Source: Henriciella barbarensis
GTDB lineage: Bacteria; Pseudomonadota; Alphaproteobacteria; Caulobacterales; Hyphomonadaceae
Assembly (NCBI RefSeq): GCF_003576345.1
Contig: NZ_QWGB01000004.1
Coordinates: forward strand, 124,001 to 188,000
Direction of reading: 5' to 3'
Length of the DNA: 64,000 nt
Made by a program: the position numbers and the translations under genes. Positions 28,440 through 38,213 of the stretch are shown here, in pieces. Each line of letters begins with the position of its first letter. Position 1 is the stretch's first letter. The notes under the pieces were generated by a model. That model made no database searches, was not told the origin of the DNA, and saw nothing but the letters and a program-made list of their open reading frames with translations.

Positions 28440-30176
28440 CGTCTCTTGCGTGCCCGCCCTGTAGGCTTCGTCCCGCTCAGCCGCGAGGAGATCGCGCACA
28501 GTCTCGCCTGCATAACCGAACTCTTCGAGCACCCGGCCCGACAGCTGCAGGGCAGCCTCGATGGCGTCCGGGATGACATAGGTCGCACCGGCCGCTTCAA
28601 GCTCCCGCCCATGTTCTGCATCGCGGGCCCGTACCATAATAGGAAGAGCAGGACGCTTCTTGCGGACCGCTTCGACCATCTGGCGTGCGCTGGCCGCATT
28701 ATCGACCGTGACCACGACCATCGACGCGCCCGCCAATCCGGCAGCTTCCAGCATTTCCGGCCTGCCGGCATCCCCGATGGAGACCTGCCAGCCTTTCCGT
28801 CGGCCTTGCCGGACAAGGGAAGGGTCATTCTCGACAATTACAATGTCGGTGTTTGCTTCTGACAGGACGCGCGCAATCGTGCGTCCGACGCGGCCAAATC
28901 CGGCGATGATGACGTGACCGTCCATTTCTTCGAAGCTCTGCGGCTCTGGCTCATGGGTGGGCTGTGGCGGCTTGAAGCGCTTGGCGAGAACCTGTCCCAG
29001 CCGTGAGGTCGCCGGGATAAGGAGCATGGAGAGGCCTGCAATTGCAGTTACAGGTGTCGCCTGCTGAGAGGTCAGAAGTCCAGCCGCTGTCGCCGATGCC
29101 ATAACGACGAAAGCGAACTCACCCGCAGGGGCCAGCAGGAAAGCCGCTTCTGTGGCGACCGGGCGGGACGCACCAAAAAGGCGCGTGCTGGTCCACGCGA
29201 TGACGAGCTTCAGCGCCAGCAAGGCGGCGAGACCGCCAAGTACGACAGGTGCAAGTTCCACGATCACAGCGAGATCGATGCTCATGCCGACGGTCATGAA
29301 GAAGATGCCGAGCAGCAGCCCCTTGAACGGGTCGAGGTCCACTTCTGCCTGGTGGCGGAATTCCGTCTCGCCAAGCAGCAGGCCAGCGAGGAAAGCACCA
29401 AGCGCAACAGACAGGCCGGCGGACGCTGTGATCACCGCTGCGCCAATGACGGTGAACAGGGTGACGGCCATCAGGAAGTCGCGCCCGCCTGCCTGCGCGG
29501 CCAGCCTGAATACGGGTCGCACGGCGAAGCGGCCAATAGCGACGATGACGATTAGCGCGATAAGGCCCTCACCAAGCGCCCGCAGGACATCACCAGCGAG
29601 ACTGCCACCGCTCTCGGCTGAGAGGAAACTGATCAGGATCAGGATCGGCGCAACGAGAATATCCTGGAACAGGAGCACGCCGAGCGCCGCCTTGCCTGTC
29701 GGCCCCGTCGCTCTGTGCTCATTGGTCAGCATCTGCATCACGATTGCGGTCGACGATAGCGCAAGCGCCAGGCCAATGATCGCGGCGGCCGCCGGCTCAA
29801 GTCCGATTAGCCAGAGGGCAACGCCGATGGCGATCGCGCTTGCGACTGATTGCAGGGCGCCTGCGCCAAACACCGCATCTTTCATCCGCCAGAGCTTCTC
29901 GAAGGAAAGTTCTAACCCGATAAGAAAGAGGAGGAAGAGGATGCCAAGTTCAGCAAAAGGCTCGGCGGCTTCTGGTTCACCAACCGTGATGAACTGAACG
30001 GGCGCCCAGAGATCCTCCAGAGTGCCAAGGCCGTAGGGACCGAGCACCACCCCTGCGATCAGAAAGCCCGCCACCGCAGGCACGCGCACCAGCCGAAGCG
30101 CTGGCACGATGATGCCGGCGGCAAACAGAAAGACGAGCATGTCCTTCAGAAAGATTTCCTGACCTTCGTGTCCCAT
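28434..30176 (-). CDS. CPA2-family monovalent cation:proton antiporter with RCK domain (KefB/C-like)
   Basis: A 580-residue protein. Residues ~1-390 hold about 12 membrane segments of the Na+/H+ exchanger fold (for example GFLIAGVVLGPYGLG and FLIGLELSFEKLW). A cytosolic TrkA-N/RCK Rossmann domain starts near residue 415 with HVIIAGFGRVGRTIARVL. This is the architecture of potassium efflux systems and of YbaL/RosB-like proteins; which cation is carried is not decidable. It starts 77 bases before ccrM's stop and may be co-transcribed with it. Confidence 0.9.
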   Translation of the reverse strand: MGHEGQEIFLKDMLVFLFAAGIIVPALRLVRVPAVAGFLIAGVVLGPYGLGTLEDLWAPVQFITVGEPEAAEPFAELGILFLLFLIGLELSFEKLWRMKDAVFGAGALQSVASAIAIGVALWLIGLEPAAAAIIGLALALSSTAIVMQMLTNEHRATGPTGKAALGVLLFQDILVAPILILISFLSAESGGSLAGDVLRALGEGLIALIVIVAIGRFAVRPVFRLAAQAGGRDFLMAVTLFTVIGAAVITASAGLSVALGAFLAGLLLGETEFRHQAEVDLDPFKGLLLGIFFMTVGMSIDLAVIVELAPVVLGGLAALLALKLVIAWTSTRLFGASRPVATEAAFLLAPAGEFAFVVMASATAAGLLTSQQATPVTAIAGLSMLLIPATSRLGQVLAKRFKPPQPTHEPEPQSFEEMDGHVIIAGFGRVGRTIARVLSEANTDIVIVENDPSLVRQGRRKGWQVSIGDAGRPEMLEAAGLAGASMVVVTVDNAASARQMVEAVRKKRPALPIMVRARDAEHGRELEAAGATYVIPDAIEAALQLSGRVLEEFGYAGETVRDLLAAERDEAYRAGTQETS

Positions 30177-30253
30177 ACCTGTCTATCGACACGATCCGGG
30201 CGGCGGCGGCAAGGCAGGGTCTTCCCTTAGGCTATGACCATTGAGGAAATTGG

Positions 30254-31407
<1,154 letters not shown>

Positions 31408-31434
31408 TCCAGCGCGCCCGTGCGCAGCCCCGTG

Positions 31435-32568
31435 TCAGAAAGCGAGGCGCATCTGCCCGCTTGGGGGCTCTGGCGGACGGAAAAGATCGGTTCGCAAACG
31501 AGGCCGGGCTTCATCGAGACCAAGCCGTCGCGCCGCTTTCTTGAAGCGCTGGGAGATGATCTGGGCATGAACCCCGCGCCCGCGTCCGCGCTCAAACCAG
31601 TTTGCATCATAGTCCTGTCCGCCGCGCATGTCGCGCAGCGTGTTGATCACTTTCGCGGCGCGGTCCGGATAATGTTCGGCAAGCCATTCGTGGAAGATGT
31701 CTTTCAGTTCAAACGGCAGGCGAAGCACGACGTAGCCCACGCTGGACGCGCCGTTCTCGGCGGCCGCTTCCAGAAGGTCTTCCAACTCTGGCTCATTCAG
31801 GGCGGGAATGATGGGGGCGGTCATCGCGATGATGGGGATGCCAGCTTTGGTCAGCGCGGAGATGGTCTGCAGTCGTCGATAGGGCGCGGCGGCGCGCGGC
31901 TCCAGCAGGCGAGAAAGCCTCGGATCCAGCGTTGTCAGCGACACGCCGACCCGGGCAAGCCCCTTCTCGGCCATGGGCGCGATCAGATCGATATCCCGCT
32001 GGATGAGCGCAGACTTGGTCAGCAGCGTGACCGGGTGATTGTGCTCTGACAGGATTTCGAGAAAGGTTCGCGTCAGCTTCAGCTGCCGTTCCACAGGCTG
32101 GTAGGCGTCCGTATTCATTCCCAGCGCTATGGGCCGTGGTACATAGGACGGACGAGACAATTCCTTGCGCAGCAGGGCAGGGCCCTCTGGCTTGAAGAAG
32201 AGACGGCTTTCGAAGTCGAGACCAGCCGAGAGGCCGTGATAGGCATGGGTCGGGCGGGCGAAGCAATAGACGCAGCCGTGTTCGCAGCCGCGATAGGGAT
32301 TGATCGTCCGATCGAAGGAGATATCGGGCGAGCGATTATACGTAATGATCGTGCGCGCGCTCTCCCGCGTTAGCGTTGTATCAAGACGCCCCGCGCTGTC
32401 TTCTATCGTGCCCCAGCCGTCATCGAACGCATCGCGGGTTTCGTGCTCGAACCGGCCTGCCTGGTTGGAGATGGCGCCGCGCCCACGATGCTCATGCCGC
32501 TCGGCGCTATGCGACACGTCCAGATTGGTGACGCGCCCTTTCGACGGAAGTTTCTGGTTTAGTCTCAT
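31435..32568 (-). CDS. Radical SAM protein, PA0069 family
   Basis: A 377-residue radical S-adenosylmethionine protein. The cluster-binding motif is C-x3-C-x2-C in YRGCEHGCVYCFARPTHAY, and GLDFESRLFFK follows, as in the SplB-like/PA0069 group. The C-terminus ends with HAQIISQRFKKAARRLG. Substrate unknown. ATG at 32568 gives the start; a TTG at 32598 is in frame but less likely. The ribosome site is not evident. Confidence 0.88.
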   Translation of the reverse strand: MRLNQKLPSKGRVTNLDVSHSAERHEHRGRGAISNQAGRFEHETRDAFDDGWGTIEDSAGRLDTTLTRESARTIITYNRSPDISFDRTINPYRGCEHGCVYCFARPTHAYHGLSAGLDFESRLFFKPEGPALLRKELSRPSYVPRPIALGMNTDAYQPVERQLKLTRTFLEILSEHNHPVTLLTKSALIQRDIDLIAPMAEKGLARVGVSLTTLDPRLSRLLEPRAAAPYRRLQTISALTKAGIPIIAMTAPIIPALNEPELEDLLEAAAENGASSVGYVVLRLPFELKDIFHEWLAEHYPDRAAKVINTLRDMRGGQDYDANWFERGRGRGVHAQIISQRFKKAARRLGLDEARPRLRTDLFRPPEPPSGQMRLAF

Positions 32569-32657
32569 GGGGACAGGAAACCATGAGGAACGGAACAAAA
32601 CAAGAACGATCTTGCCGCGAAGAGGTGCCCTTCCACAGACGAATCCGTATCAGCGAC

Positions 32658-33071
32658 CTATGGACGGTGGGTGTCGAAGCTTTCAAGAATGGTGCGGAAA
32701 TGGCGCGCCAGCGAAGTTGGCAGGAACAGCGCAATATCCTTAGTGATAGTCATGCCGTCAGGGGCGACACCATGCGATGCAGGGACGATCTGCAGCAGCA
32801 TTGGTGCTTCCTCGAACTCGCGGACACTGGTTTTCTCGCGGTAAATGACAACCACGTTGCGGTGGCGGTCGTCTGAGCAGATGTCCTCGAAAACCTTTTC
32901 AACCTCTTCCTGTGGTCCTTCGAGGACCTGCATGAAGTTCGTGCCGTTGAAGAGTAGAATGCCGGTTATGTTGCTCGCGCGGTTTCTGGTGATCGCTGCT
33001 TCAAGAATACTCTGAAGATCAACAGACGTCAGCGTGCGTGTTGCCACGCTGACATAAGCTAGTTTTTGCAT
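32658..33071 (-). CDS. BLUF-domain blue-light photoreceptor
   Basis: A 137-residue protein made almost only of a BLUF domain that binds FAD. The key residues are in place: Tyr6 (LAYVSVA), Asn34 (ASNITGILL) and Gln48 (NFMQVLEG), the Tyr-Gln pair that makes the light-driven hydrogen-bond switch. There is no output domain; the C-terminal ~45 residues (ITKDIALFLPTSLARHFRTIL) probably form the capping helices. Such short BLUF proteins signal through protein contacts. A stand-alone gene on the minus strand; partner unknown. Confidence 0.93.
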   Translation of the reverse strand: MQKLAYVSVATRTLTSVDLQSILEAAITRNRASNITGILLFNGTNFMQVLEGPQEEVEKVFEDICSDDRHRNVVVIYREKTSVREFEEAPMLLQIVPASHGVAPDGMTITKDIALFLPTSLARHFRTILESFDTHRP

Positions 33072-33158
33072 AACGGACCCTCTTCAACAGGCCGGGACAT
33101 GAAACAATTCGGCAGGTGCCGTCGATAACCTGAATCAATATAGCTGTTCATTGCACGC

Positions 33159-33758
33159 TTATTGACTCTGTTTGTACAGTTGCCAATCGCGCCATGTATC
33201 TATGTCGGTCAATTGTCGCAATAAAGTTATACGCGTTTCTTGCGGCAGATTACTCCAGACATCCTCCATTGCGTGAGGGCTGGACCAACGTACATCTTCG
33301 AAAAGACTTGGGGCGCGTAACTCGCGCGAGACGCCGAATAGCCAGAAGCCACCGTCAGAGGCTGGCCCGAACACAGCCGCGTTCCGGCCGAGATTGCAGA
33401 CTGCCTGCCTTATCATGCTCCTGTGCAGTCCAGGCGCATCGGTCCCGATAAAGATGACAGGACCGGGAGGTGCGTCCGCCATCGCATTCGCAAGACGTTC
33501 TCCTAAGGATCGGCCGCGCTGGGGGCGCCGTTCAACCTGCGCGGGCCATAGTCCACCAAGCGTCGCCGAGACGAGCGAAGGCGGATCAACCATCAGGCGG
33601 GTGTGCCATGCTGGGTGCTCACTTTGGCTGATTGTGTGCGCAGTCAGACGACGGGACATGCGGCGGGCCTCCGTCCGGCCGATGTCCGATGCGAGCCGGG
33701 TCTTGGACGCACCAATCCGCGGCGCCTTGGTGAAGATGAGAAGGGTCGGTCTGGTCAT
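33159..33758 (-). CDS. TIGR04282/DUF2064 family glycosyltransferase-like protein
   Basis: A 199-residue nucleotidyl/glycosyl-transferase-fold protein. The N-terminal LLIFTKAPRIGASKTRLA and the metal site FIGTDAPGL, GPASDGGFWLFG are characteristic of the family named for arsenosugar biosynthesis. It follows a TIGR04283-type glycosyltransferase with a 12-base gap, the usual pairing. Whether arsenosugars are really made is unproven; no arsM-like gene is nearby. Confidence 0.88.
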   Translation of the reverse strand: MTRPTLLIFTKAPRIGASKTRLASDIGRTEARRMSRRLTAHTISQSEHPAWHTRLMVDPPSLVSATLGGLWPAQVERRPQRGRSLGERLANAMADAPPGPVIFIGTDAPGLHRSMIRQAVCNLGRNAAVFGPASDGGFWLFGVSRELRAPSLFEDVRWSSPHAMEDVWSNLPQETRITLLRQLTDIDTWRDWQLYKQSQ

Positions 33759-33770
33759 GATATCCGGCCT

Positions 33771-34454
33771 TTAGCGATAGGCGGCGGCCAGCTTTTCCGG
33801 GCTGGCACCGAGCAGATAACGTGTAATCAACCAGACATTCTTCCAGCTTCGCTTGCGCCAGCCATCGCGTTCATACTTGGCGGCAGACGTCCGTGCCTCT
33901 GCCGAAAGCATGCTGAGGCGACGTTTGCCGATCGCGCGGACCAGCGCCACGTCTTCCATCAGGGGCATGTCCTTATAGCCGCCTGTCTCCTCGTAGAGGC
34001 TGCGAGGCACTAGGAGGCCCTGGTCGCCATATGGCAGGCCGAGCAGTTTTGCACGCAGGTTCGCTCGTGACGCAACGTGCTTTGCCATTGGATGATCTGA
34101 CCGGAAGGCGAGGGTGAAGTACGCCCCCTTGCCGGGCGCGTTCGTCATATGATCGCGCACGCGCTCCACCCAGTCTCGTGTCAGCGCCGTATCGGCGTGA
34201 AGAAATAGAAGCCACTCACCCCGCGCTGCTTTCGCGCCGGTCGCCAGCTGTCTGCCGCGTCCTCGCTCGCACTGGATGATAGAGGCACCCGCTGCATCGG
34301 CGATGTCTGCCGTCGCATCGCTTGAGCCTCCGTCGCTCAGCAAAACTTCCCGGATCAGTCCGGCTTCGACGCCAGGCATCAGGCTCGCCAGACATTGGGG
34401 CAAATCCCCGGCGGCATTGAGGGTCGGGATGATGACGGAAAGTGGCGCGGGCAT
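33771..34454 (-). CDS. TIGR04283 family glycosyltransferase (GT2)
   Basis: A 227-residue GT-A fold family 2 glycosyltransferase. Nucleotide-sugar motifs are SVIIPTLNAAGDLPQCLASL, SDGGSSDAT and the metal DxD-like FLHADTAL; the acceptor part has YGDQGLLVPRSLYEETGGY and PLMEDVALV. Usually found with a TIGR04282 protein, as here. First gene of this two-gene unit, divergent from hemerythrin. Confidence 0.9.
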   Translation of the reverse strand: MPAPLSVIIPTLNAAGDLPQCLASLMPGVEAGLIREVLLSDGGSSDATADIADAAGASIIQCERGRGRQLATGAKAARGEWLLFLHADTALTRDWVERVRDHMTNAPGKGAYFTLAFRSDHPMAKHVASRANLRAKLLGLPYGDQGLLVPRSLYEETGGYKDMPLMEDVALVRAIGKRRLSMLSAEARTSAAKYERDGWRKRSWKNVWLITRYLLGASPEKLAAAYR

Positions 34455-34507
34455 GAGTAGGTCTCGACAAGGTTCAATATGTCGCGCGCGCGGGCGCCAC
34501 GCTTAGC

Positions 34508-34532
34508 GGAACGGCTTTTGTGACCCGGCGTT
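34508..34532 (+). promoter_or_regulatory. Candidate EcfG (general stress response) promoter
   Basis: GGAAC (34508-34512), 16-base spacer, CGTT (34529-34532): an exact match to the alphaproteobacterial EcfG consensus. It ends 37 bases before the ATG of the hemerythrin-domain gene, an ideal distance. Confidence 0.8.
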
Positions 34533-34569
34533 TAAGCAGTGTTCTAAACACGAAGGAAGAGGACCATCC

Positions 34570-35046
34570 ATGTCCACGATCTACGAAACGCTGAAACAAG
34601 ACCACGACAAGCACCGCGAGATGCTCGACCTCATCGCCAGCACGAGCGGCGATAACGAAATGCGCCGCGACGTCTGGGATAAGTTCTATCATGATGTCAG
34701 CGCGCATGCCGCCGCTGAGGAAGAAACATTCTATTCCAAACTGATCGCCACGGAAGATGGCCAGCCTGAAGGCCGCCACTCGGTCGCCGAGCACAAGGAA
34801 CTCGACGATCTCATGGAAGAACTGAACGACACGGACATGTCCTCACCGGGCTGGTTGGCGAAGTTCAAGCAGCTCAAAGAGCGCTATGAGCACCACATGG
34901 ACGAGGAAGAAAACGACGTTTTTCCGGTGGCCAAAGAAACTGTCGGTAAGGACGGGAACGAAAAACTCGGGTCGGCGTTTGAGAAACGTAAGGAAGCTGA
35001 ATTTGAGCTTGTCGAGGAGAAAGCCGAAGACAAACTCGAAGAGTAG
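34570..35046 (+). CDS. Hemerythrin-domain protein
   Basis: A 158-residue helical protein with the HHE cation-binding pattern: His in LKQDHDKHREML, HAAAEEETFY, RHSVAEHKELDDLM, and RYEHHMDEEENDVFP, which would bind a di-iron centre able to bind oxygen or nitric oxide. A Glu/Lys-rich helical tail follows. The GAGGA site lies 7 bases upstream of the ATG. The EcfG-type promoter points to induction by general stress (inference). A bidirectional terminator follows. Confidence 0.9.
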   Translation: MSTIYETLKQDHDKHREMLDLIASTSGDNEMRRDVWDKFYHDVSAHAAAEEETFYSKLIATEDGQPEGRHSVAEHKELDDLMEELNDTDMSSPGWLAKFKQLKERYEHHMDEEENDVFPVAKETVGKDGNEKLGSAFEKRKEAEFELVEEKAEDKLEE

Positions 35047-35153
35047 ATTGAACAGATTGGACACCTAAGGAAGCTGGACCGCACATCCGGTGGACGTCCA
35101 TCAAAAAGGGGCTGAAGCGTCTCCTCCCCCTCGCGCTTCACCCTCTCAAAAAG

Positions 35154-35198
35154 CCCCGGAGCGCATCCCCTCCCCCTCCCTCGCGCTCCGGGGTTTTT
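35154..35198. terminator. Bidirectional terminator
   Basis: Perfect 11-bp stem CCCCGGAGCGC / GCGCTCCGGGG with a C/T-rich 18-base loop. TTTTT follows on the plus strand, and CTTTTTG on the minus strand, so it serves hemerythrin and the convergent VOC gene. Confidence 0.9.
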
Positions 35199-35233
35199 AA
35201 TGCGCGGTGGAAATGTGAAGCTGGGCAAATAGT

Positions 35234-35596
35234 CTAAAGCGGCTGCATGAATTCAAGGCGGTTGCCGAATGGGTCATAGATATATGCCCGGTCATAGCCT
35301 TCGAGTGGTTCATCATCGATTACTTTAAATCCCGCGCCCTTGCAGCGAATGATGAGGGACTGCAGGTCGTCCACCTCAAATGCAGCATGCGCCTTGGTGG
35401 CCGGTCGGAAATCCTTGTCGACGCCCAGATGAACTTTCAGGTCGCCGCGTTCGAACCAGGCTCCGCCGCGAACGGCAAGGTGCTGTGGTTTCGGTATTTC
35501 TGAAATCCCGAGGACTTCATCATAAAAGGTACGTGCCTTGTCTTCTTCTCCGGCAGGCATCGCGAGCTGGACGTGGTCGATACGTTTAATTGTCAT
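35234..35596 (-). CDS. VOC family (glyoxalase-like) protein
   Basis: A 120-residue single VOC domain: RIDHVQLAMPAGEEDKARTFYDEVLG opens it and YIYDPFGNRLEFMQ closes it, with His8 and the last Glu as likely metal ligands. Resembles glyoxalase/fosfomycin-resistance-fold proteins of unknown substrate. It begins 3 bases after the stop of the uracil-DNA glycosylase gene and is likely co-transcribed. Confidence 0.85.
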   Translation of the reverse strand: MTIKRIDHVQLAMPAGEEDKARTFYDEVLGISEIPKPQHLAVRGGAWFERGDLKVHLGVDKDFRPATKAHAAFEVDDLQSLIIRCKGAGFKVIDDEPLEGYDRAYIYDPFGNRLEFMQPL

Positions 35597-35599
35597 GAT

Positions 35600-36400
35600 T
35601 CAGGTCTCCTCAAGGTCGTTCAATCTTTTCTGTATCTGCAACAGATCCCGCCATGCGCGGCTTTTCTCTTCCGGTCGCCTTAGAAGGAATGCCGGATGAA
35701 AGATCGGGAAGAGGGGGGCTGAATAGCCGCCCGGTGTTTCCAGCTTCTGTTCGGTCCCGCGTAGCTTCATGATGCCGATAGAGGCATTGAGAAGCGACTT
35801 TGCAGAAACGCCGCCAGCCGAAATGATGAGTTTGGGCTGACCAAGCTCTACCATACGGTCGACGAAGGGGCGGCAGAGCGCCAGTTCATCCTCAGTCGGG
35901 TTGCGATTGCCGGGCGGGCGCCAGTAATTGACGTTGGTGATGAATGTGTTGGTTGCCCGCGACAGGCCGATTGCCGCCAACATGCGGTCCAGCAGCTGGC
36001 CGGCGCGGCCGACGAATGGCAGGCCCTGCTTGTCCTCTTCAGCGCCCGGACCCTCTCCAATCACCATCACCGGTGCGCCTTCGACGCCATCGAAACAGGC
36101 TGCATTGCGCGCCGCTTCCTTCAGGAGGCAGCCTTCAAATCCCTCAATGGCGTTTTTCAATTCGGCAAAGCTGGACGCGGCCTTGGCAAGGTTTCGGGCC
36201 TCCTCGACCCAGTCCTCATGGCCTTTCTCTTTCGGTATACGGCGCAAGGCGCGTGCCTGTGCAGGGGGCTGCCCGGCATCAGGTCTCGCGCGCGCAGCCT
36301 TGGTGAGGGCGCGGATCTCTGCCTCATCGGCCTCCACACCCATCTCCGCCCACCAGGCGCGCAGCGCCTCAAGCGCCTGAATTTGTTCCGTATGAGACAT
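35600..36400 (-). CDS. Uracil-DNA glycosylase (family 4-like)
   Basis: A 266-residue uracil-DNA glycosylase. Motif 1 is [20 protein letters not shown], followed by [16 protein letters not shown] and the second active-site motif HPAFLLRRP. Of the four cluster cysteines of family 4 (two near the N-terminal helix, one in the KCRPP segment, one in LxxCxP), only GCLLK and ALCRPF are visible; the WRPP position is Trp. Start 36400 (MSHTEQ) follows AAAGGG and is preferred to a longer start at 36457. Confidence 0.9.
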   Translation of the reverse strand: MSHTEQIQALEALRAWWAEMGVEADEAEIRALTKAARARPDAGQPPAQARALRRIPKEKGHEDWVEEARNLAKAASSFAELKNAIEGFEGCLLKEAARNAACFDGVEGAPVMVIGEGPGAEEDKQGLPFVGRAGQLLDRMLAAIGLSRATNTFITNVNYWRPPGNRNPTEDELALCRPFVDRMVELGQPKLIISAGGVSAKSLLNASIGIMKLRGTEQKLETPGGYSAPLFPIFHPAFLLRRPEEKSRAWRDLLQIQKRLNDLEET

Positions 36401-36498
36401 TGAGACCCTTTGGAATTCTGGCAAATCGACTGTAGACCGGACTGTGAACATGTACAAAGCGGGCTATCACACGTGGCCTCAGCCGGGAGAGACAAGAT

Positions 36499-38187
36499 AT
36501 GACCGAAGCGGTGGAACGCGAATCGATGGAATTCGACCTGGTAATCGTTGGTGGCGGGCCTGCTGGCCTGTCCGCTGCGATCCGGGCGAAACAGCTCGCC
36601 AATGAAGCGGGCGAAGAGCTTGAAGTCGTCGTCTTGGAAAAAGGCGGCGAGATTGGCGCGCACATCTTGTCTGGTGTCGTGCTCGACCCGAAAGCGCTCG
36701 ACGAACTGATCCCTGACTGGCGCGACCGCGACAACAAGCCGATCTATACCGAAGTCACAGCCGACAAGTACAAGCTGCTCGGCCCGAATGGCTCCATGGG
36801 CATGCCGACCTTCGGCTTCCCGCCTTTCATGCACAATCATGGCTGCTTCACCGGCTCGCTCGCCAATGTGACCCGCTGGCTCGGTGAGGAAGCTGAGAAT
36901 CTCGGCGTTCAGGTCTTCCCCGGCTTTGCGGCATCCGACGTGGTCTATGGCGAAAACGGCGAAGTCAAAGGCGTCGTTGCCGGTGTCATGGGCATCGCGG
37001 CCGATGGCAGCCACAAGGGCGACTATGAGCCGGGCATGGAACTGCTGGGCAAATATGTTTTCTTTGCCGAAGGTGCTCGTGGTTCGCTCACCAAACAGGT
37101 CAAAGCCAAGTATGACCTTGAAGCCGATTGCGACCCGCAGAAATACGGCATCGGCCTGAAAGAAGTCTGGTCGGTCCCGGCAGATCACCCTGAATTCAGC
37201 GCGGGCTATGTCCAGCATACTTTTGGCTGGCCGGTCCAGGACAAGGATGGCAATGGCGGCGGCTTTCTCTACCACTTCTCCGAAGGCGGCGAGAACTATG
37301 TCTCCGTCGGCTATGTGGTCCACCTGAACTACAAGAATCCGTGGCTTTCTCCGTATCAGGAGTTCCAGCGCTACAAGCACCACCAGGACATCAGCAAGTT
37401 CCTCGAAGGCGGCAAGCGTGTTGCCTATGGCGCACGGGCGATTACCTCGGGCGGCGTGCAGTCGGTACCAAAGCTTGCCTTCCCTGGCGGCGCGCTGATC
37501 GGCTGTTCGGCCGGTTTCGTGAACCTGCCGCGCATCAAGGGTTCTCACAACGCAATGAAGACTGGCATGCTCGCGGCTGAAGCCGCTGTCGAAGCGGTCC
37601 GCGAAGGCCGCCAGAGCGATACGCTGGAAGCCTATGAGACCGCTTACAAGGATAGCTGGGTCTACAAGGACCTCTCGCAGGTCCGCAATTCCAAGCCGCT
37701 GATCAGCCGTTATGGCACGCTGGCAGGCGCCGCGCTCTCCATGCCCGACATGTGGCTGCGTTACCTGTTCGGCTTTGGTTATCTGCCCACGCTCAGCCAC
37801 AAGAAGGCTGACCACGAATATCTGAAGCCTGCCGACAAGTGCCGGAAGATCGAATACCCCAAACCGGATGGCAAGCTCAGCTTCGACAAGCTCACCAATG
37901 TGTCCTTCACCAACACCAACCATGCTGAAGACCAGCCGGTGCACCTCATCGTGAAGGATATGGAGCTTCAGAAGCGCTCAGAGCATGACGTGTTCGCAGG
38001 CCCATCCGAGCGCTACTGCCCGGCCGGCGTCTACGAATGGGTTGAGGAGGACGGCAAGGAGCCACGCTTCCAGATCAACGCGCAGAACTGCATCCACTGC
38101 AAGACGTGCGATATCAAGGACCCGAACCAGAACATCAACTGGGTGACGCCTGAGGGCGGCGGCGGACCAGCCTATCCGAATATGTAG
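36499..38187 (+). CDS. Electron transfer flavoprotein-ubiquinone oxidoreductase
   Basis: A 562-residue membrane-associated enzyme that passes electrons from acyl-CoA dehydrogenases and other flavoenzymes, via ETF, to ubiquinone. The FAD site is VIVGGGPAGLSAAIRAK near the start; the C-terminal 4Fe-4S cluster is made by YCPAGVYEW plus CIHCKTCDIKDP. ATG at 36499 lies after GGGAGAGA. Its neighbour the acyl-CoA dehydrogenase at 11.2 kb is one likely electron source. Confidence 0.96.
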   Translation: MTEAVERESMEFDLVIVGGGPAGLSAAIRAKQLANEAGEELEVVVLEKGGEIGAHILSGVVLDPKALDELIPDWRDRDNKPIYTEVTADKYKLLGPNGSMGMPTFGFPPFMHNHGCFTGSLANVTRWLGEEAENLGVQVFPGFAASDVVYGENGEVKGVVAGVMGIAADGSHKGDYEPGMELLGKYVFFAEGARGSLTKQVKAKYDLEADCDPQKYGIGLKEVWSVPADHPEFSAGYVQHTFGWPVQDKDGNGGGFLYHFSEGGENYVSVGYVVHLNYKNPWLSPYQEFQRYKHHQDISKFLEGGKRVAYGARAITSGGVQSVPKLAFPGGALIGCSAGFVNLPRIKGSHNAMKTGMLAAEAAVEAVREGRQSDTLEAYETAYKDSWVYKDLSQVRNSKPLISRYGTLAGAALSMPDMWLRYLFGFGYLPTLSHKKADHEYLKPADKCRKIEYPKPDGKLSFDKLTNVSFTNTNHAEDQPVHLIVKDMELQKRSEHDVFAGPSERYCPAGVYEWVEEDGKEPRFQINAQNCIHCKTCDIKDPNQNINWVTPEGGGGPAYPNM

Positions 38188-38213
38188 GTTCGCTTCCTGA
38201 ACAGGAGGCCGAT

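Noticed and set aside
36157-37944. 595-codon open frame on the minus strand
   Set aside because: It lies opposite the well-supported ETF-QO gene and part of the glycosylase gene; its protein has no recognisable motif and arises from GC-rich codon bias.
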